Source: an uncultured Lentisphaeria bacterium
GTDB lineage: Bacteria; Verrucomicrobiota; Lentisphaeria; Victivallales; Victivallaceae
Direction of reading: 5' to 3'
DNA: 35,428 nt
Assembly (NCBI GenBank): GCA_949298075.1
Contig: CASFVA010000064.1
Coordinates: forward strand, 1 to 35,428
Under the pieces are notes generated by a model. That model was not told the origin of the DNA. It did no database searches and was given only the letters and a program-made list of their open reading frames with translations. Positions 15,738-23,969 of this stretch are shown piece by piece. The translations under genes and the position numbers were made by a program. Each line of letters begins with the position of its first letter. The stretch's first letter is position 1.

Positions 15738-17063
15738 ATGAACACCTCCGACACCATTGCGGCTCCGGCCACAGCTATCGGCGGAGCCGTTACCATCATC
15801 CGGATCGCCGGCCCCGGAGCTCTGACCGCCGGCAATACGGTCTGGCATGGCCGCAGGCCTTTGTCAGGTGCCGATGCCAGAAAAATGCAGCTGGGCAAGA
15901 TCGGCGGAGATCCGGCGCTGGCAGTTTACATGCCGGGTCCGCACAGTTACACCGGCGATGACGTGGTTGAACTGCAATGCCACGGCGGAGCGGCGGCGGC
16001 CAACGCCGCCCTGCGCGCCGCTTTTGCCGCCGGCTGCCGGCTGGCGGAACCGGGTGAATTCACCTTTCGGGCTTTTGTCAACGGCAAACTCGACCTGCTG
16101 CAGTCTGAAGCGGTGGCCGATCTGGTGTCCTCAGGCAGCGAAGCCGCCCTCGCCCTGGCCGAAAGACAGCTGGCCGGTACGCTCAGCGAAAAGCTGAACT
16201 CCGTCATCGACCGGATTGACGATCTGCGCTCTGAATGTGAAGCCCGTCTCGACTTTCCGGACGAAGATCTGGACTTTTCATCCGGAATTGCCGCAGAAAT
16301 TTCCGCCCTCAGAGTCGAACTTCACCGGCTGCTGGCCACCCGCAGTCTCGGGGATTCCCTGCGCGACGGCGTTCGGGTGGTGCTCGCGGGGCGTCCCAAT
16401 GCCGGAAAATCCAGTCTGCTCAATCGGCTGGCCGGCTTCGACCGGGCCATTGTCAGCGCGATTCCCGGTACCACCCGGGACACAGTCGAATGCGACGCTG
16501 TGTTGCGCGGAATCCCGGTAAAGCTCATCGATACCGCCGGGCTGCGGGAATCTACCGACGCGGTAGAGCAGCTCGGCATAGAACGCAGCCGCCGCTCCAT
16601 CGCCGCCGCGCAAATCACGTTCTGGGTACTGGATCCGACCGGAGACCTCGACGCTGAGACAGCCGAATTCAACCAATTAGCCCCCCCGGGTGCCATTGCC
16701 GTATGGAATAAATCGGATCTTGTACCGGAAATGCGGCTGCCTGAACCCGCAACAGAAACCGTGCGCATTTCCGCCAGAACCGGAGCCAATTTGGACGAGC
16801 TGCTCGATGCTTTCGGACGGACACTTTGCGCCGCGGAACATCCCGAACCACCGGAAGTGGCGGTTAACGCCCGCTGTGCCGCAGCTCTGGAGTCCGCCGA
16901 CCGCAGCCTTGAGCAGGCGTCCGGCCAGTTCATTTCGGCCAACTTCGAACTGGCCGCCGCCGAGCTGGCCACCGCCGCCCATGCAATTGGAACCACTGTC
17001 GGACGTACGGCCGATCCCGACCTGCTCGACCGGGTGTTTCAAAACTTCTGCATCGGCAAATAA
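15738..17063 (+). CDS. mnmE: tRNA modification GTPase MnmE
   Basis: MnmE acts with MnmG to install the aminomethyl-type modification on U34 of tRNAs that read two-fold degenerate codons. The 441-residue protein begins with the usual TIAAPAT and has the folate-binding N-terminal domain with PGPHSYTGDDVVELQCHGG (66-84) and AEPGEFTFRAFVNGKLDL. The embedded G domain has GRPNAGKS (218-225), GTTRDT (244-249), DTAG (265-268) and NKSD (324-327). It ends in the conserved FCIGK, whose Cys is required for modification. It starts 8 bp after a Gfo/Idh gene, an unusual companion. MnmG is not in the window. Confidence 0.96.
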   Translation: MNTSDTIAAPATAIGGAVTIIRIAGPGALTAGNTVWHGRRPLSGADARKMQLGKIGGDPALAVYMPGPHSYTGDDVVELQCHGGAAAANAALRAAFAAGCRLAEPGEFTFRAFVNGKLDLLQSEAVADLVSSGSEAALALAERQLAGTLSEKLNSVIDRIDDLRSECEARLDFPDEDLDFSSGIAAEISALRVELHRLLATRSLGDSLRDGVRVVLAGRPNAGKSSLLNRLAGFDRAIVSAIPGTTRDTVECDAVLRGIPVKLIDTAGLRESTDAVEQLGIERSRRSIAAAQITFWVLDPTGDLDAETAEFNQLAPPGAIAVWNKSDLVPEMRLPEPATETVRISARTGANLDELLDAFGRTLCAAEHPEPPEVAVNARCAAALESADRSLEQASGQFISANFELAAAELATAAHAIGTTVGRTADPDLLDRVFQNFCIGK

Positions 17064-17079
17064 ACGGATGATTATAGCC

Positions 17080-17108
17080 TTGTATTGTTGATGGCACCAT
17101 GCTATATT
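17080..17108 (+). promoter_or_regulatory. Promoter for the cobalamin riboswitch transcript
   Basis: TTGTAT (17080-17085) and TATATT (17103-17108) have the ideal 17-nt spacing. The expected start, about 17114-17116, falls just before the riboswitch aptamer, which supports both predictions. Confidence 0.7.
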
Positions 17109-17114
17109 AATAGG

Positions 17115-17215
17115 ATTGGCAGGGACATTGACCAGTGAACCGCGTGCAAATCGCGGACTGTCGAGCAACTGTGATTCCGCCGGTTCCGGCGGCAAGTCAG
17201 ATCCTGGTCTCTGTT
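17115..17215 (+). promoter_or_regulatory. Cobalamin (B12) riboswitch aptamer
   Basis: The core follows the cobalamin riboswitch consensus. GTGAAC is followed by stem CCGCG (17140-17144)/CGCGG (17152-17156) enclosing TGCAAAT, then ACTGTCGAGCAACTGTGA (17157-17174), a stem CCGCCG (17177-17182)/CGGCGG (17187-17192), and AAGTCAGATCCTGGTC, a somewhat shortened B12 box. ACCAG (17131-17135) pairs with CTGGT (17204-17208) to close the aptamer, with CAGGGA/TCTCTG able to extend the outer stem. Such RNAs bind adenosyl- or methylcobalamin and usually repress B12 uptake or synthesis genes. Here the next gene on this strand encodes a pseudopilin-like protein. Confidence 0.88.
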
Positions 17216-17483
17216 CAGAATCACCCTTCCCGGCAGCATCGACTTCCGGGGATGTGCCCGTAACGCATTCACAGGGTCGAATATGCAGCAGCTAAACCGT
17301 AACAGCCGGTACAGGAATACCGGCGAAAGTGCACTGTGCCGCTTTGTCGGCAACACCGGATTTCCGGCGCCTTATTCTCCTCGGGCGTCGGGCACGGAAA
17401 ATTCAATCGGCGTTCAGCCGCGGATTCCGCAGACATGGACGCAACCGGAATGTTCCGGATTCACTTCAGAGGAGATTTCCCGC
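17216..17483 (+). other. Expression platform and leader between riboswitch and pseudopilin gene
   Basis: These 268 bases contain several possible hairpins: CGAC/GTCG arms flanking 17240-17280, CCGGTA/TACCGG near 17306-17323, and CCGG/CCGG further on. There is no clear terminator with a T run, so control of translation is likelier. An ATG at 17283, preceded by AGGG at 6 nt, opens a frame that runs without stop into the pseudopilin gene. It could give a 67-residue extension, but the protein-like start is 17484. Confidence 0.45.
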
Positions 17484-18281
17484 ATGACGACTTTATCGAG
17501 TCGGTCCCCCCGCCCCAACGGCGGCCGGTCCCCGTTAAGACCGGCCGGAGCCGCAGCTTTCACCTTGATTGAGCTGCTGGTGGGCATTGCAATAATTGCC
17601 ATTCTGGCCAGTATTCTGCTGCCGTCGCTGCAGCGGGCCAAGGCCAGGGGCGTATCCACCAGCTGCCTGAACAATACCCGTCAGCTGGGAATTATGAACC
17701 ACCAGTATTCGGATGCGTATTCCGGCTGGTACTGTCCGCTTTACGACGGCAAATCCGGCTGGGATGCCTCGTTCAAGAGCGACTTCTCCATTGATGAAGA
17801 CTCCAAAGGACTGCTGGCCGCCGGCATCGGCGGCGCCAGTTCCGGCAGCAACCGGGTCTGCCTGTGTCCGGCAATCAAGGACAGCTACAATACCAGCTGG
17901 GCCTCGGTCAACAGCGGGTACGGTTACAACGAATTTCTCGGAGCCGAGGCGAGCTGGTCCGGCGGTCTGCGCTGGAAGGGCGTCAAAAACTCCCGGTTGC
18001 GGATTCCGGCCCTGACGGTGATGTTCGCCGACTGCGGATACCTTTCCGGCAGCAACGTCGAACCCTCCAGCTATCTGCGCGCTCCGGAAGGGCGTGATGG
18101 CAGCTACAGCTCCAGCGGCACGGCCGCGTTCCGCCACTCCGGATCGGTCAACGCCGTGTTTGCCGACGGACACAGCGAATCCCGGAGTGAAATTTTCACC
18201 GGCGGCAAGGCGGATGCCGACGGCATCATCACCGGGTTCATCTCAGATGACAACCGCAATTACGATCCGGACTGGCGCTGA
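17484..18281 (+). CDS. Type II secretion-like pseudopilin, H-X9-DG family
   Basis: This 265-residue protein has a prepilin-type leader rich in Arg/Pro/Ser ending PAGAAA, then [31 protein letters not shown], the methylation/assembly helix with Glu five residues after the cleavage site (cleavage after Ala rather than the usual Gly). The C-terminus has [12 protein letters not shown], an exact H-X9-DG box. Such proteins are greatly expanded in Lentisphaerota and Planctomycetota; most have no known role and are thought to be membrane-anchored or assembled by a type II secretion-like system. ATG at 17484 is chosen because AGGAG lies about 9 nt upstream; an in-frame ATG at 17283 would add 67 residues. 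The cobalamin riboswitch precedes it and a strong terminator follows. Confidence 0.87.
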   Translation: MTTLSSRSPRPNGGRSPLRPAGAAAFTLIELLVGIAIIAILASILLPSLQRAKARGVSTSCLNNTRQLGIMNHQYSDAYSGWYCPLYDGKSGWDASFKSDFSIDEDSKGLLAAGIGGASSGSNRVCLCPAIKDSYNTSWASVNSGYGYNEFLGAEASWSGGLRWKGVKNSRLRIPALTVMFADCGYLSGSNVEPSSYLRAPEGRDGSYSSSGTAAFRHSGSVNAVFADGHSESRSEIFTGGKADADGIITGFISDDNRNYDPDWR

Positions 18282-18315
18282 TCAGCTCCAGCCTTTTCCG
18301 GTCTGAAACCGAAAG

Positions 18316-18355
18316 AAATCCCGACAGCCCCCTGTATGGCGCTGTCGGGATTTTT
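18316..18355 (+). terminator. Rho-independent terminator after pseudopilin gene
   Basis: AAATCCCGACAGC (18316-18328) pairs perfectly over 13 bp with GCTGTCGGGATTT (18341-18353), followed by further T. It ends the riboswitch-pseudopilin unit 35 bp after the stop, which therefore appears to be monocistronic. Confidence 0.92.
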
Positions 18356-18377
18356 ACCGCCGGCGTTTGCTCGCCAG

Positions 18378-19259
18378 TCAACGCAGCACGGAACGGCGGC
18401 GGCGGGGGGGCGCGTGGTAAACAATGCCGCCGGAGCGCAATTCCTCAACCCCGGAAGCAAATTTGACCGCTCCAGAAGCGGCCTGCGCAATATTCAACGC
18501 CAGCCGGCATCTTCCTTCCGGCGTTACATTATCCTGGATTGCCGCCGGCCGTGTCACCGTGAACGTCCGCCCGGGCCCCAGCTCGACCACTCCCCACGGC
18601 GCCGGAATCGCGGCCGGATCCACCAGACCGGCCGGCACCGCCAGATAACAGAGATCGGCCACTCCGGCCCGCCGGATCCGCTCCAACCGGCTGCCCGCGT
18701 TGAGATCACGCATAATCCGATCGATGCGCCGCCGGACCCGGTGATACTCCCGGTTGTGACTTTCATCATAATTCCAGGTGCGGAATTCATTGAAAAGGTC
18801 ATCCGAGGCCGCAAGTTCAGGTTCGGAGACGCGAATTGCCGCCTCCATTTCCTCCCTTCGGTCATTGAGCGTTGAGAGCTCTTCCAGCAGTTCCTCCTGG
18901 CCGGCGCAATCGGCAAAACACAGTGCCTTGTCCAGATACATGACCACCGCGGCGCTGCGCACCGCATCCATGCGCCGACCGGATTCCGGCCGCCAGAAAC
19001 CGGCGGCGGCCACCACCGGCTTGCTGGCCCGGATCGCCACATGTTCCGCTACGCCATCCGGGGCCAGGGAACAGAGAAAACCGAAAGCCAGCTGCTGGTA
19101 GTCCCGGGGGCGCAACGGCAGGTCGGCCGAAACCACGGGTTCCGGCGAGGCGGCCTCTGCAGCCGGGGCCGCCTCAGGTTCCGGGGATTCAGGCATGGGG
19201 GCGGACTCCGCCGCCGGTTGCTGCTGCTGCGCGTAAGTGAACAGATCCCATTCTTCCAT
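18378..19259 (-). CDS. Protein of unknown function, possibly with a degenerate nuclease-like fold
   Basis: I cannot name this 293-residue protein. Residues 10-45 are low-complexity (Gln, Pro, Glu, Ala), a likely flexible tail. Residues 121-142 and 165-198 are charged and probably helical. Residues 202-226 (DLCYLAVPAGLVDPAAIPAPWGVVE) closely resemble a strand-loop-strand segment seen in small PD-(D/E)XK-type proteins of the MmcB kind (YLAVPxGLV...P..WGLLE). In those families an E-x-K motif lies upstream; here the nearest equivalent, EAAIRVSEPELAASDD (139-154), lacks the Lys, so any nuclease would be inactive or the resemblance is fortuitous. There is no signal peptide. The gene is divergent from rpe. 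Confidence 0.75.
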   Translation of the reverse strand: MEEWDLFTYAQQQQPAAESAPMPESPEPEAAPAAEAASPEPVVSADLPLRPRDYQQLAFGFLCSLAPDGVAEHVAIRASKPVVAAAGFWRPESGRRMDAVRSAAVVMYLDKALCFADCAGQEELLEELSTLNDRREEMEAAIRVSEPELAASDDLFNEFRTWNYDESHNREYHRVRRRIDRIMRDLNAGSRLERIRRAGVADLCYLAVPAGLVDPAAIPAPWGVVELGPGRTFTVTRPAAIQDNVTPEGRCRLALNIAQAASGAVKFASGVEELRSGGIVYHAPPRRRRSVLR

Positions 19260-19362
19260 AAAAACATCCCGCTCCGCAATTCTCTACCCGGGGTTCGGCG
19301 GCACCGTCGGATGCCGGTGACATACAATAGCATCAATGCCGGGAACTTTCCAGTCCAAACCA

Positions 19363-19391
19363 TTGCAAAAATTCGGCGGGCGGGCTATATT
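19363..19391 (+). promoter_or_regulatory. Promoter for rpe
   Basis: TTGCAA (19363-19368) and TATATT (19386-19391) are separated by 17 nt, about 48 bp before the preferred rpe start. Confidence 0.7.
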
Positions 19392-19438
19392 TACCGGGTT
19401 TGAACACCTGATACAGAAAAAATATGGAGTCTGCCATC

Positions 19439-20143
19439 ATGCACGACCTTAGGAAACTGCCCGGCGACCGGATTCTGGTGTCACCATCACTGCTGGCCGC
19501 TGACTTCGCCCGGGCCGGGGATCAAGTCGCGGCCGCCGCTGCCGCCGGAGCTGAAATGCTGCATTTGGATGTCATGGACGGCCATCTCGTGCCCAATATC
19601 TCGTTCGGAGCGCCGGTGATCAAAAGTCTGCGTCCGGGCAGCCGGCTTATCTTTGACACCCATCTGATGATCTCCCATCCCCTCAGATACGCCGGCGACT
19701 TCGCCGCCGCCGGCGCGGACCATCTCACATTTCATCTGGAGTGCGATGACGACATTGACGCCACCATCGCCGAAATCCGCCGCCTCGGACTCACGGTCGG
19801 TCTGTCCCTGCGCCCCGGCACTCCGGCTGAAGCGCTCTTCCCGTTTCTGGACCGGATCGATCTCGTGCTGGTCATGACGGTGGAACCGGGGTTTGGCGGG
19901 CAGAGCTTCATGGCGGATCAACTGCCCAAAATCACGGCATTCAAACGGGAAATCCGCCGGCGGCAGCTTCCGGTATTGCTGGAAGTGGACGGCGGACTTG
20001 ATGCCATAACCGTCACGGCGGCGGCCGCTGCCGGCGCCCAGGTGATCGTAGCCGGCACCGCCGTATTCCGGCACCCCGGCGGCATGGCGGCTGCGGTGGC
20101 GGAACTTCACGCCGCCAGTGCGGTACTGGACCGTGACCTCTGA
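19439..20143 (+). CDS. rpe: Ribulose-phosphate 3-epimerase
   Basis: Rpe interconverts ribulose 5-phosphate and xylulose 5-phosphate in the pentose phosphate pathway. The 234-residue TIM barrel shows the expected motifs: SPSLLAADFA at the N-terminus (Ser and Leu of strand 1), HLDVMDGHLVPNISFG with the metal/catalytic Asp, DTHLM, MTVEPGFGGQSF with the phosphate-loop Gly residues, and LEVDGGLD with the second catalytic Asp. ATG at 19424 is in frame, but 19439 is preferred because GGAG (19426-19429) then lies 9 nt upstream. It has its own promoter and is followed after 70 bp by the beta-mannosidase gene, possibly in one transcript. Confidence 0.95.
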   Translation: MHDLRKLPGDRILVSPSLLAADFARAGDQVAAAAAAGAEMLHLDVMDGHLVPNISFGAPVIKSLRPGSRLIFDTHLMISHPLRYAGDFAAAGADHLTFHLECDDDIDATIAEIRRLGLTVGLSLRPGTPAEALFPFLDRIDLVLVMTVEPGFGGQSFMADQLPKITAFKREIRRRQLPVLLEVDGGLDAITVTAAAAAGAQVIVAGTAVFRHPGGMAAAVAELHAASAVLDRDL

Positions 20144-20213
20144 ACGCGGCGGTGCAGCGCCCGGAGAGAAGATTTCCCGACGGCGCCCGCGGCTTTAACT
20201 GGAGCTGAACATC

Positions 20214-22520
20214 ATGCGTTATTTGGCCCTTACCGAAAACTGGAAGCTGACCTTCTCCAATCCCTCCGATGGAATTGCGCATACGATTCCGGCCCGGGTC
20301 CCCGGAAACGTGCTGGGGGATCTTTTCCGGGCCGGGCTTATTCCGGATCCGTTTTACGCCGATAACAGCGTCGCGCTCCGGCCATGGGAATTTGCCGACT
20401 GGGAATACCACGTCGCGTTTACTTCGCCTCCCTGCTCCGACACCGAGACGGTGACACTGGTCTGCGAGGGGATTGACACGGTTGCGGAAATCCGGCTCAA
20501 CGGCCAGTTGGTCGGCCGCTCTGACAACATGTTCATGGCCGGACGCTTCGACGTCACCGGGCAACTGGCCGGCTCCGGCGGCGTCAACACGCTCACCATA
20601 AAAATATACTCGAGCATCAATGCCGCCCGGCAATTCGCAACCGAACCCTTTGCCACCGCGCAAGCCTACAACCGTGAGGCGCTCCCCATGCGGCGGGCCA
20701 GGCACACTTACGGCTGGGACATAGCTCCCCGGCTGATCGGCGCCGGTCTCTGGCGTCCGGTCGGACTGGAAATTGCCGCGCCGGAACGCTGGCAGAACGT
20801 TTACCTTCCCACGCTGAGCTGCTCTGACAAAACCGCCAGACTGGCCTTGTTCTGGTCGTTCACCACTCCGCGCCGCTCTCTGGAGGGATATTCGGGACGG
20901 CTGCAACTGAAGAACCGGGACCAGATTTTTGAACGGGAGTTTCCGTTGCGTTTTGTCAGCGGCAGATTATCCTTCGATCTGCCCAATCCCCGCCTCTGGT
21001 TTCCGGCGGGCTCAGGGGATCAGAATCTGTATGAATGCACCCTCGAACTCCACCGCGACGGGCGGATTCTGGACGTATTCCGCAGCCAAATCGGCATTCG
21101 CACCATCGAACTCAAACGCTCCGACACGCTTGACGGCGGCGGTGAATTCCAGTTTTTCGTCAACGGCCGCCGTGTGTTCATCAAGGGCTCCAACTGGGTG
21201 CCGGTCACTGCGCTGCATGGCGAAAACGAACCAGAGCTGGTCCGGCGCGGCCTGGAGCTGGCCTCTGAACTCGGCTGCAATCTGCTGCGCTGCTGGGGCG
21301 GCGGAGTTTACGAGGACGGAGATTTTTTCGATTACTGCGACGAACACGGCATTCTGGTTTGGCAGGACTTCATGCTCGCCTGTGAAATTCCGCCGCAGGA
21401 TGACGCATTCGCCGGCCGCATGGCCGCTGAAGCCCGATTTATAATTGAAAAACTGCGTCATCACGCCTCCCTTGCGCTGTGGAGTGGCGACAACGAGGGC
21501 GATGACCTGTTTTTCACCGACGACTCCGTCATCCGCAAATGGCCGCCTTCTTCCAACCGGATCACCCGGGAAGTACTCCGGGATCAGGTTCGCCGCTTCG
21601 ACCCGGTCCGCGACTACCTGCCCAGTTCGCCATGCATAGCTGACGAATCCTGGCGGCGGGGGCGACACGACGACTCTCCGGAACAGCACCTCTGGGGTCC
21701 ACGGGACAACCACAAGTCCGACTTCTATCGCGGAACCCGCGCAGTGTTCGCCAGCGAAATCGGCTATCATGGCATGCCGGCCCTGGCCAGCGTCCGGTGT
21801 TTCATTCCGGACAGTCAGCTTGACGGGCGTAACGGCTTCAGTCCGGCCTGGCTCTGCCACGCCGCTCAGCCATTCGGGGACTTCCACGGCAACTACGCCT
21901 ATCGCATCCGGCTTATGACCGATCAGGTCCGGGAATTCTTCGGAGAAATACCGGAATCGCTGGCTGACTTCATCGCCGCCTCCCAGATCGTCCAGGCCGA
22001 AGCAATGAAGTTCTTCGTCGAAAGTTTCCGGATCGCCAAATGGAGCAGAACCGGTCTGATCTGGTGGAATATCATCGACTGCTGGCCGCAGTTTTCCGAT
22101 GCGGTGGTCGACTTTTACGGACGCCGCAAGCTGGCGTTTTATTATCTTAAATCCGTCCAGCGTCCGCTGCTGCTGGCCTTTGAGGAACCGTCAGCGTGGG
22201 GAATCCGGCTCTTTGCGCTCAACGACACCACCGGTGAGCGGCAGGGGCGTTTCCGGGTGACCGAACTGGAAAACGGAACCGAACTGGCCGCGGGAATTTT
22301 CAACGCCGCCCCGGAAGCCTCCACCCCGCTGCTCAAACTGCGGATCAACACCTCGCGCCGCCGTTTTCTGCTGGTTGAATGGGAATCCGACGGCGAAACC
22401 GGCGCCAACCACTATCTGCTCGGCGCCGCGGCGTTTGATCTGGCCGCTTACCGCGCCGGCCTGCATGAACTCGACCGCCGCGTCTACGCCGCAGTCGGGA
22501 AACGGGAGGACACATGGTGA
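20214..22520 (+). CDS. Glycoside hydrolase family 2, beta-mannosidase-like
   Basis: This 768-residue enzyme has the GH2 plan: sugar-binding jelly roll (about 1-185, with PWEFADWEYHVAF and AEIRLNGQLVG), immunoglobulin-like domain (about 195-295) and TIM barrel (about 300-600). GSNWVPVTAL (325-334) and LLRCWGGGVYEDGDFFDYCDEHGILVWQDFM (358-388) are characteristic of beta-mannosidases and related exo-glucosaminidases. The acid/base is Glu428 in WSGDNE (usually W-x-GNNE) and the nucleophile Glu515 in FASEIGYHG (usually SEFG). There is no signal peptide, so it probably works in the cytoplasm on short imported beta-mannosides. GGAG lies 9 nt before the start. Its end overlaps the phosphatase gene by 7 bp. 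Exo-beta-glucosaminidase is the main alternative. Confidence 0.88.
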   Translation: MRYLALTENWKLTFSNPSDGIAHTIPARVPGNVLGDLFRAGLIPDPFYADNSVALRPWEFADWEYHVAFTSPPCSDTETVTLVCEGIDTVAEIRLNGQLVGRSDNMFMAGRFDVTGQLAGSGGVNTLTIKIYSSINAARQFATEPFATAQAYNREALPMRRARHTYGWDIAPRLIGAGLWRPVGLEIAAPERWQNVYLPTLSCSDKTARLALFWSFTTPRRSLEGYSGRLQLKNRDQIFEREFPLRFVSGRLSFDLPNPRLWFPAGSGDQNLYECTLELHRDGRILDVFRSQIGIRTIELKRSDTLDGGGEFQFFVNGRRVFIKGSNWVPVTALHGENEPELVRRGLELASELGCNLLRCWGGGVYEDGDFFDYCDEHGILVWQDFMLACEIPPQDDAFAGRMAAEARFIIEKLRHHASLALWSGDNEGDDLFFTDDSVIRKWPPSSNRITREVLRDQVRRFDPVRDYLPSSPCIADESWRRGRHDDSPEQHLWGPRDNHKSDFYRGTRAVFASEIGYHGMPALASVRCFIPDSQLDGRNGFSPAWLCHAAQPFGDFHGNYAYRIRLMTDQVREFFGEIPESLADFIAASQIVQAEAMKFFVESFRIAKWSRTGLIWWNIIDCWPQFSDAVVDFYGRRKLAFYYLKSVQRPLLLAFEEPSAWGIRLFALNDTTGERQGRFRVTELENGTELAAGIFNAAPEASTPLLKLRINTSRRRFLLVEWESDGETGANHYLLGAAAFDLAAYRAGLHELDRRVYAAVGKREDTW

Positions 22521-22963
22521 AAATTCTGTTCGTCTGCACCGGAAACAGCTGCCGCAGTCCGATGGCGGAGCTTTACTTCAACGCCTATTGTGCCGGGCGC
22601 GGCATCGCGGCCCGAGCCGGTTCCGCCGGACTCTCCGCCCGGGACAACGGCCCGATCTCTTCCGGAGCCGCCCGCGCCCTGGCGGACTTCGGCATTGACA
22701 GCTCCGCATTCTGTTCCCGCCGGCTGACACCGGAACTGGCTTCCCAGTACGACCTCATCATCGCCATGACCGCCGGACACCGTCGGGCGGCCGCCGCGCT
22801 GGCTCCGGCCGACCGGATCCGGATGCTTTCGGAGTGGGCCGTGCCGCCCGGAGGCGATGTGCCGGATCCTTTCGGCGGTTCCGATGCGGTCTACCGCGCG
22901 GTGTTCGGAGCCATGCGTCCGGCGCTGGAAAAACTGGCTGAAAATTTGCGCCAAACAACATGA
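22514..22963 (+). CDS. Low-molecular-weight protein-tyrosine phosphatase family
   Basis: This 149-residue protein has the N-terminal phosphate-binding loop VCTGNSCRSP with nucleophile Cys8 and Arg14 (C-x5-R) and the general-acid loop VPDPFGGS with Asp118, both in the places expected for low-molecular-weight phosphotyrosine phosphatases. Relatives act on tyrosine kinases of polysaccharide export, on arginine phosphate, or as arsenate reductases; the DPFGG loop favours the phosphatase group. The start overlaps the end of the beta-mannosidase gene by 7 bp in another frame (ATGGTGA), implying translational coupling. The following gene is a UDP-sugar epimerase, so a link to polysaccharide synthesis is possible but not shown. 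Confidence 0.9.
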   Translation: MVKILFVCTGNSCRSPMAELYFNAYCAGRGIAARAGSAGLSARDNGPISSGAARALADFGIDSSAFCSRRLTPELASQYDLIIAMTAGHRRAAAALAPADRIRMLSEWAVPPGGDVPDPFGGSDAVYRAVFGAMRPALEKLAENLRQTT

Positions 22964-22978
22964 CAAACGCCAATTAGT

Positions 22979-23010
22979 CCATGGCATTTCATGGGGTGCG
23001 GCAGTATATT
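22979..23010 (+). promoter_or_regulatory. Weak promoter candidate with small dyad before epimerase gene
   Basis: TATATT (23005-23010) is a good -10, with TGGCAT at 22982-22987 as a poor -35 at 17 nt. A dyad CCATG/CATGG (22979-22983 and 22990-22994) overlaps the -35. Confidence 0.4.
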
Positions 23011-23048
23011 CCTTCCCGAACTGAAGTTGAAGAAAGGATTTTCACATC

Positions 23049-23969
23049 ATGCGTATTCTTGTGACCGGCGGCGCCGGATTCATCGGCAGCCATATTGTTG
23101 AACATTTTCAGGGCAAGGCCGAGATCCGGGTGCTGGACAGCCTCCGCACCGGCTACCGCGCCAACCTCAACGGGCTGGACTGCGAATTCATCGAAGGCGA
23201 TATCCGCGACCGGGCGGCGGTGGACCGCGCCATGAACGGCGTGGATTACGTCTTTCATCTTGCCGCTCTCATCAGCGTGCCGGAATCCATGAGCGCTATC
23301 GCCGAGTGCATCGAAATCAACAACCTCGGCATGATCAACGTGCTGGAATCCGCGGCGGACGCCGGCGTCAAAAAACTCTGCTTCAGCACCTCGGCCGCCA
23401 TTTACGGTGACAATCCGGTTGTACCCAAAGTCGAAACCATGCTTCCGGAGCCCAAAAGCCCCTACGCCATCACTAAACTTGACGGTGAATACTATTGCCG
23501 GATGTTCACGGCCGAACGCGGCCTGCCGACCGCCTGCCTGCGTTATTTCAACGTCTTCGGTCCGCGCCAGGATCCCAACAGCGCCTACGCCGCCGCCGTG
23601 CCGATTTTCATCGCCCGGGCGCTGCGCAACGAGGATATTACCATATTCGGCGACGGCGAGCAGACCAGGGATTTCGTTTTTGTCAAGGACGTGGCGGCCG
23701 CCAATGCCTTTTTCGCGACCAATCCCGCCACCGGAGTCCATAACATCGCTTACGGGAAGCGCATCACCATCAACGCTCTTGCGCGGGAAATCATCCGGCT
23801 GACCGGCTCGAATTCCAAAATAATTCACCTGCCCGAACGGGCCGGAGATGTCAAGCACTCCATGGCCGGAGTGGAGAAACTCCGTTCCACCGGATTCCAG
23901 CCCGCCGGTTCATTTGAAGCCGGACTGGCCGCCACGGTGGCATTCTACCGCTCAGCGGCCGGACTCTGA
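23049..23969 (+). CDS. NAD-dependent UDP-hexose 4-epimerase/dehydratase (extended SDR)
   Basis: This 306-residue protein is an extended short-chain dehydrogenase with the NAD motif TGGAGFIGSH (6-15), FHLAA (69-73), catalytic STSAAIYG (Ser/Thr near 114) and Tyr139-x3-Lys143 in YAITKLDGEYY. The segment LRYFNVFGPRQDPNSAYAAAVPIF is typical of UDP-glucose/UDP-N-acetylglucosamine 4-epimerases. It would supply nucleotide sugars for surface glycans in the cytoplasm. GGATT precedes the start by about 9 nt. Its last 25 bp overlap the end of the convergent glycosyltransferase gene. The exact sugar cannot be decided; dTDP-glucose or GDP-mannose relatives are less likely. Confidence 0.88.
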   Translation: MRILVTGGAGFIGSHIVEHFQGKAEIRVLDSLRTGYRANLNGLDCEFIEGDIRDRAAVDRAMNGVDYVFHLAALISVPESMSAIAECIEINNLGMINVLESAADAGVKKLCFSTSAAIYGDNPVVPKVETMLPEPKSPYAITKLDGEYYCRMFTAERGLPTACLRYFNVFGPRQDPNSAYAAAVPIFIARALRNEDITIFGDGEQTRDFVFVKDVAAANAFFATNPATGVHNIAYGKRITINALAREIIRLTGSNSKIIHLPERAGDVKHSMAGVEKLRSTGFQPAGSFEAGLAATVAFYRSAAGL

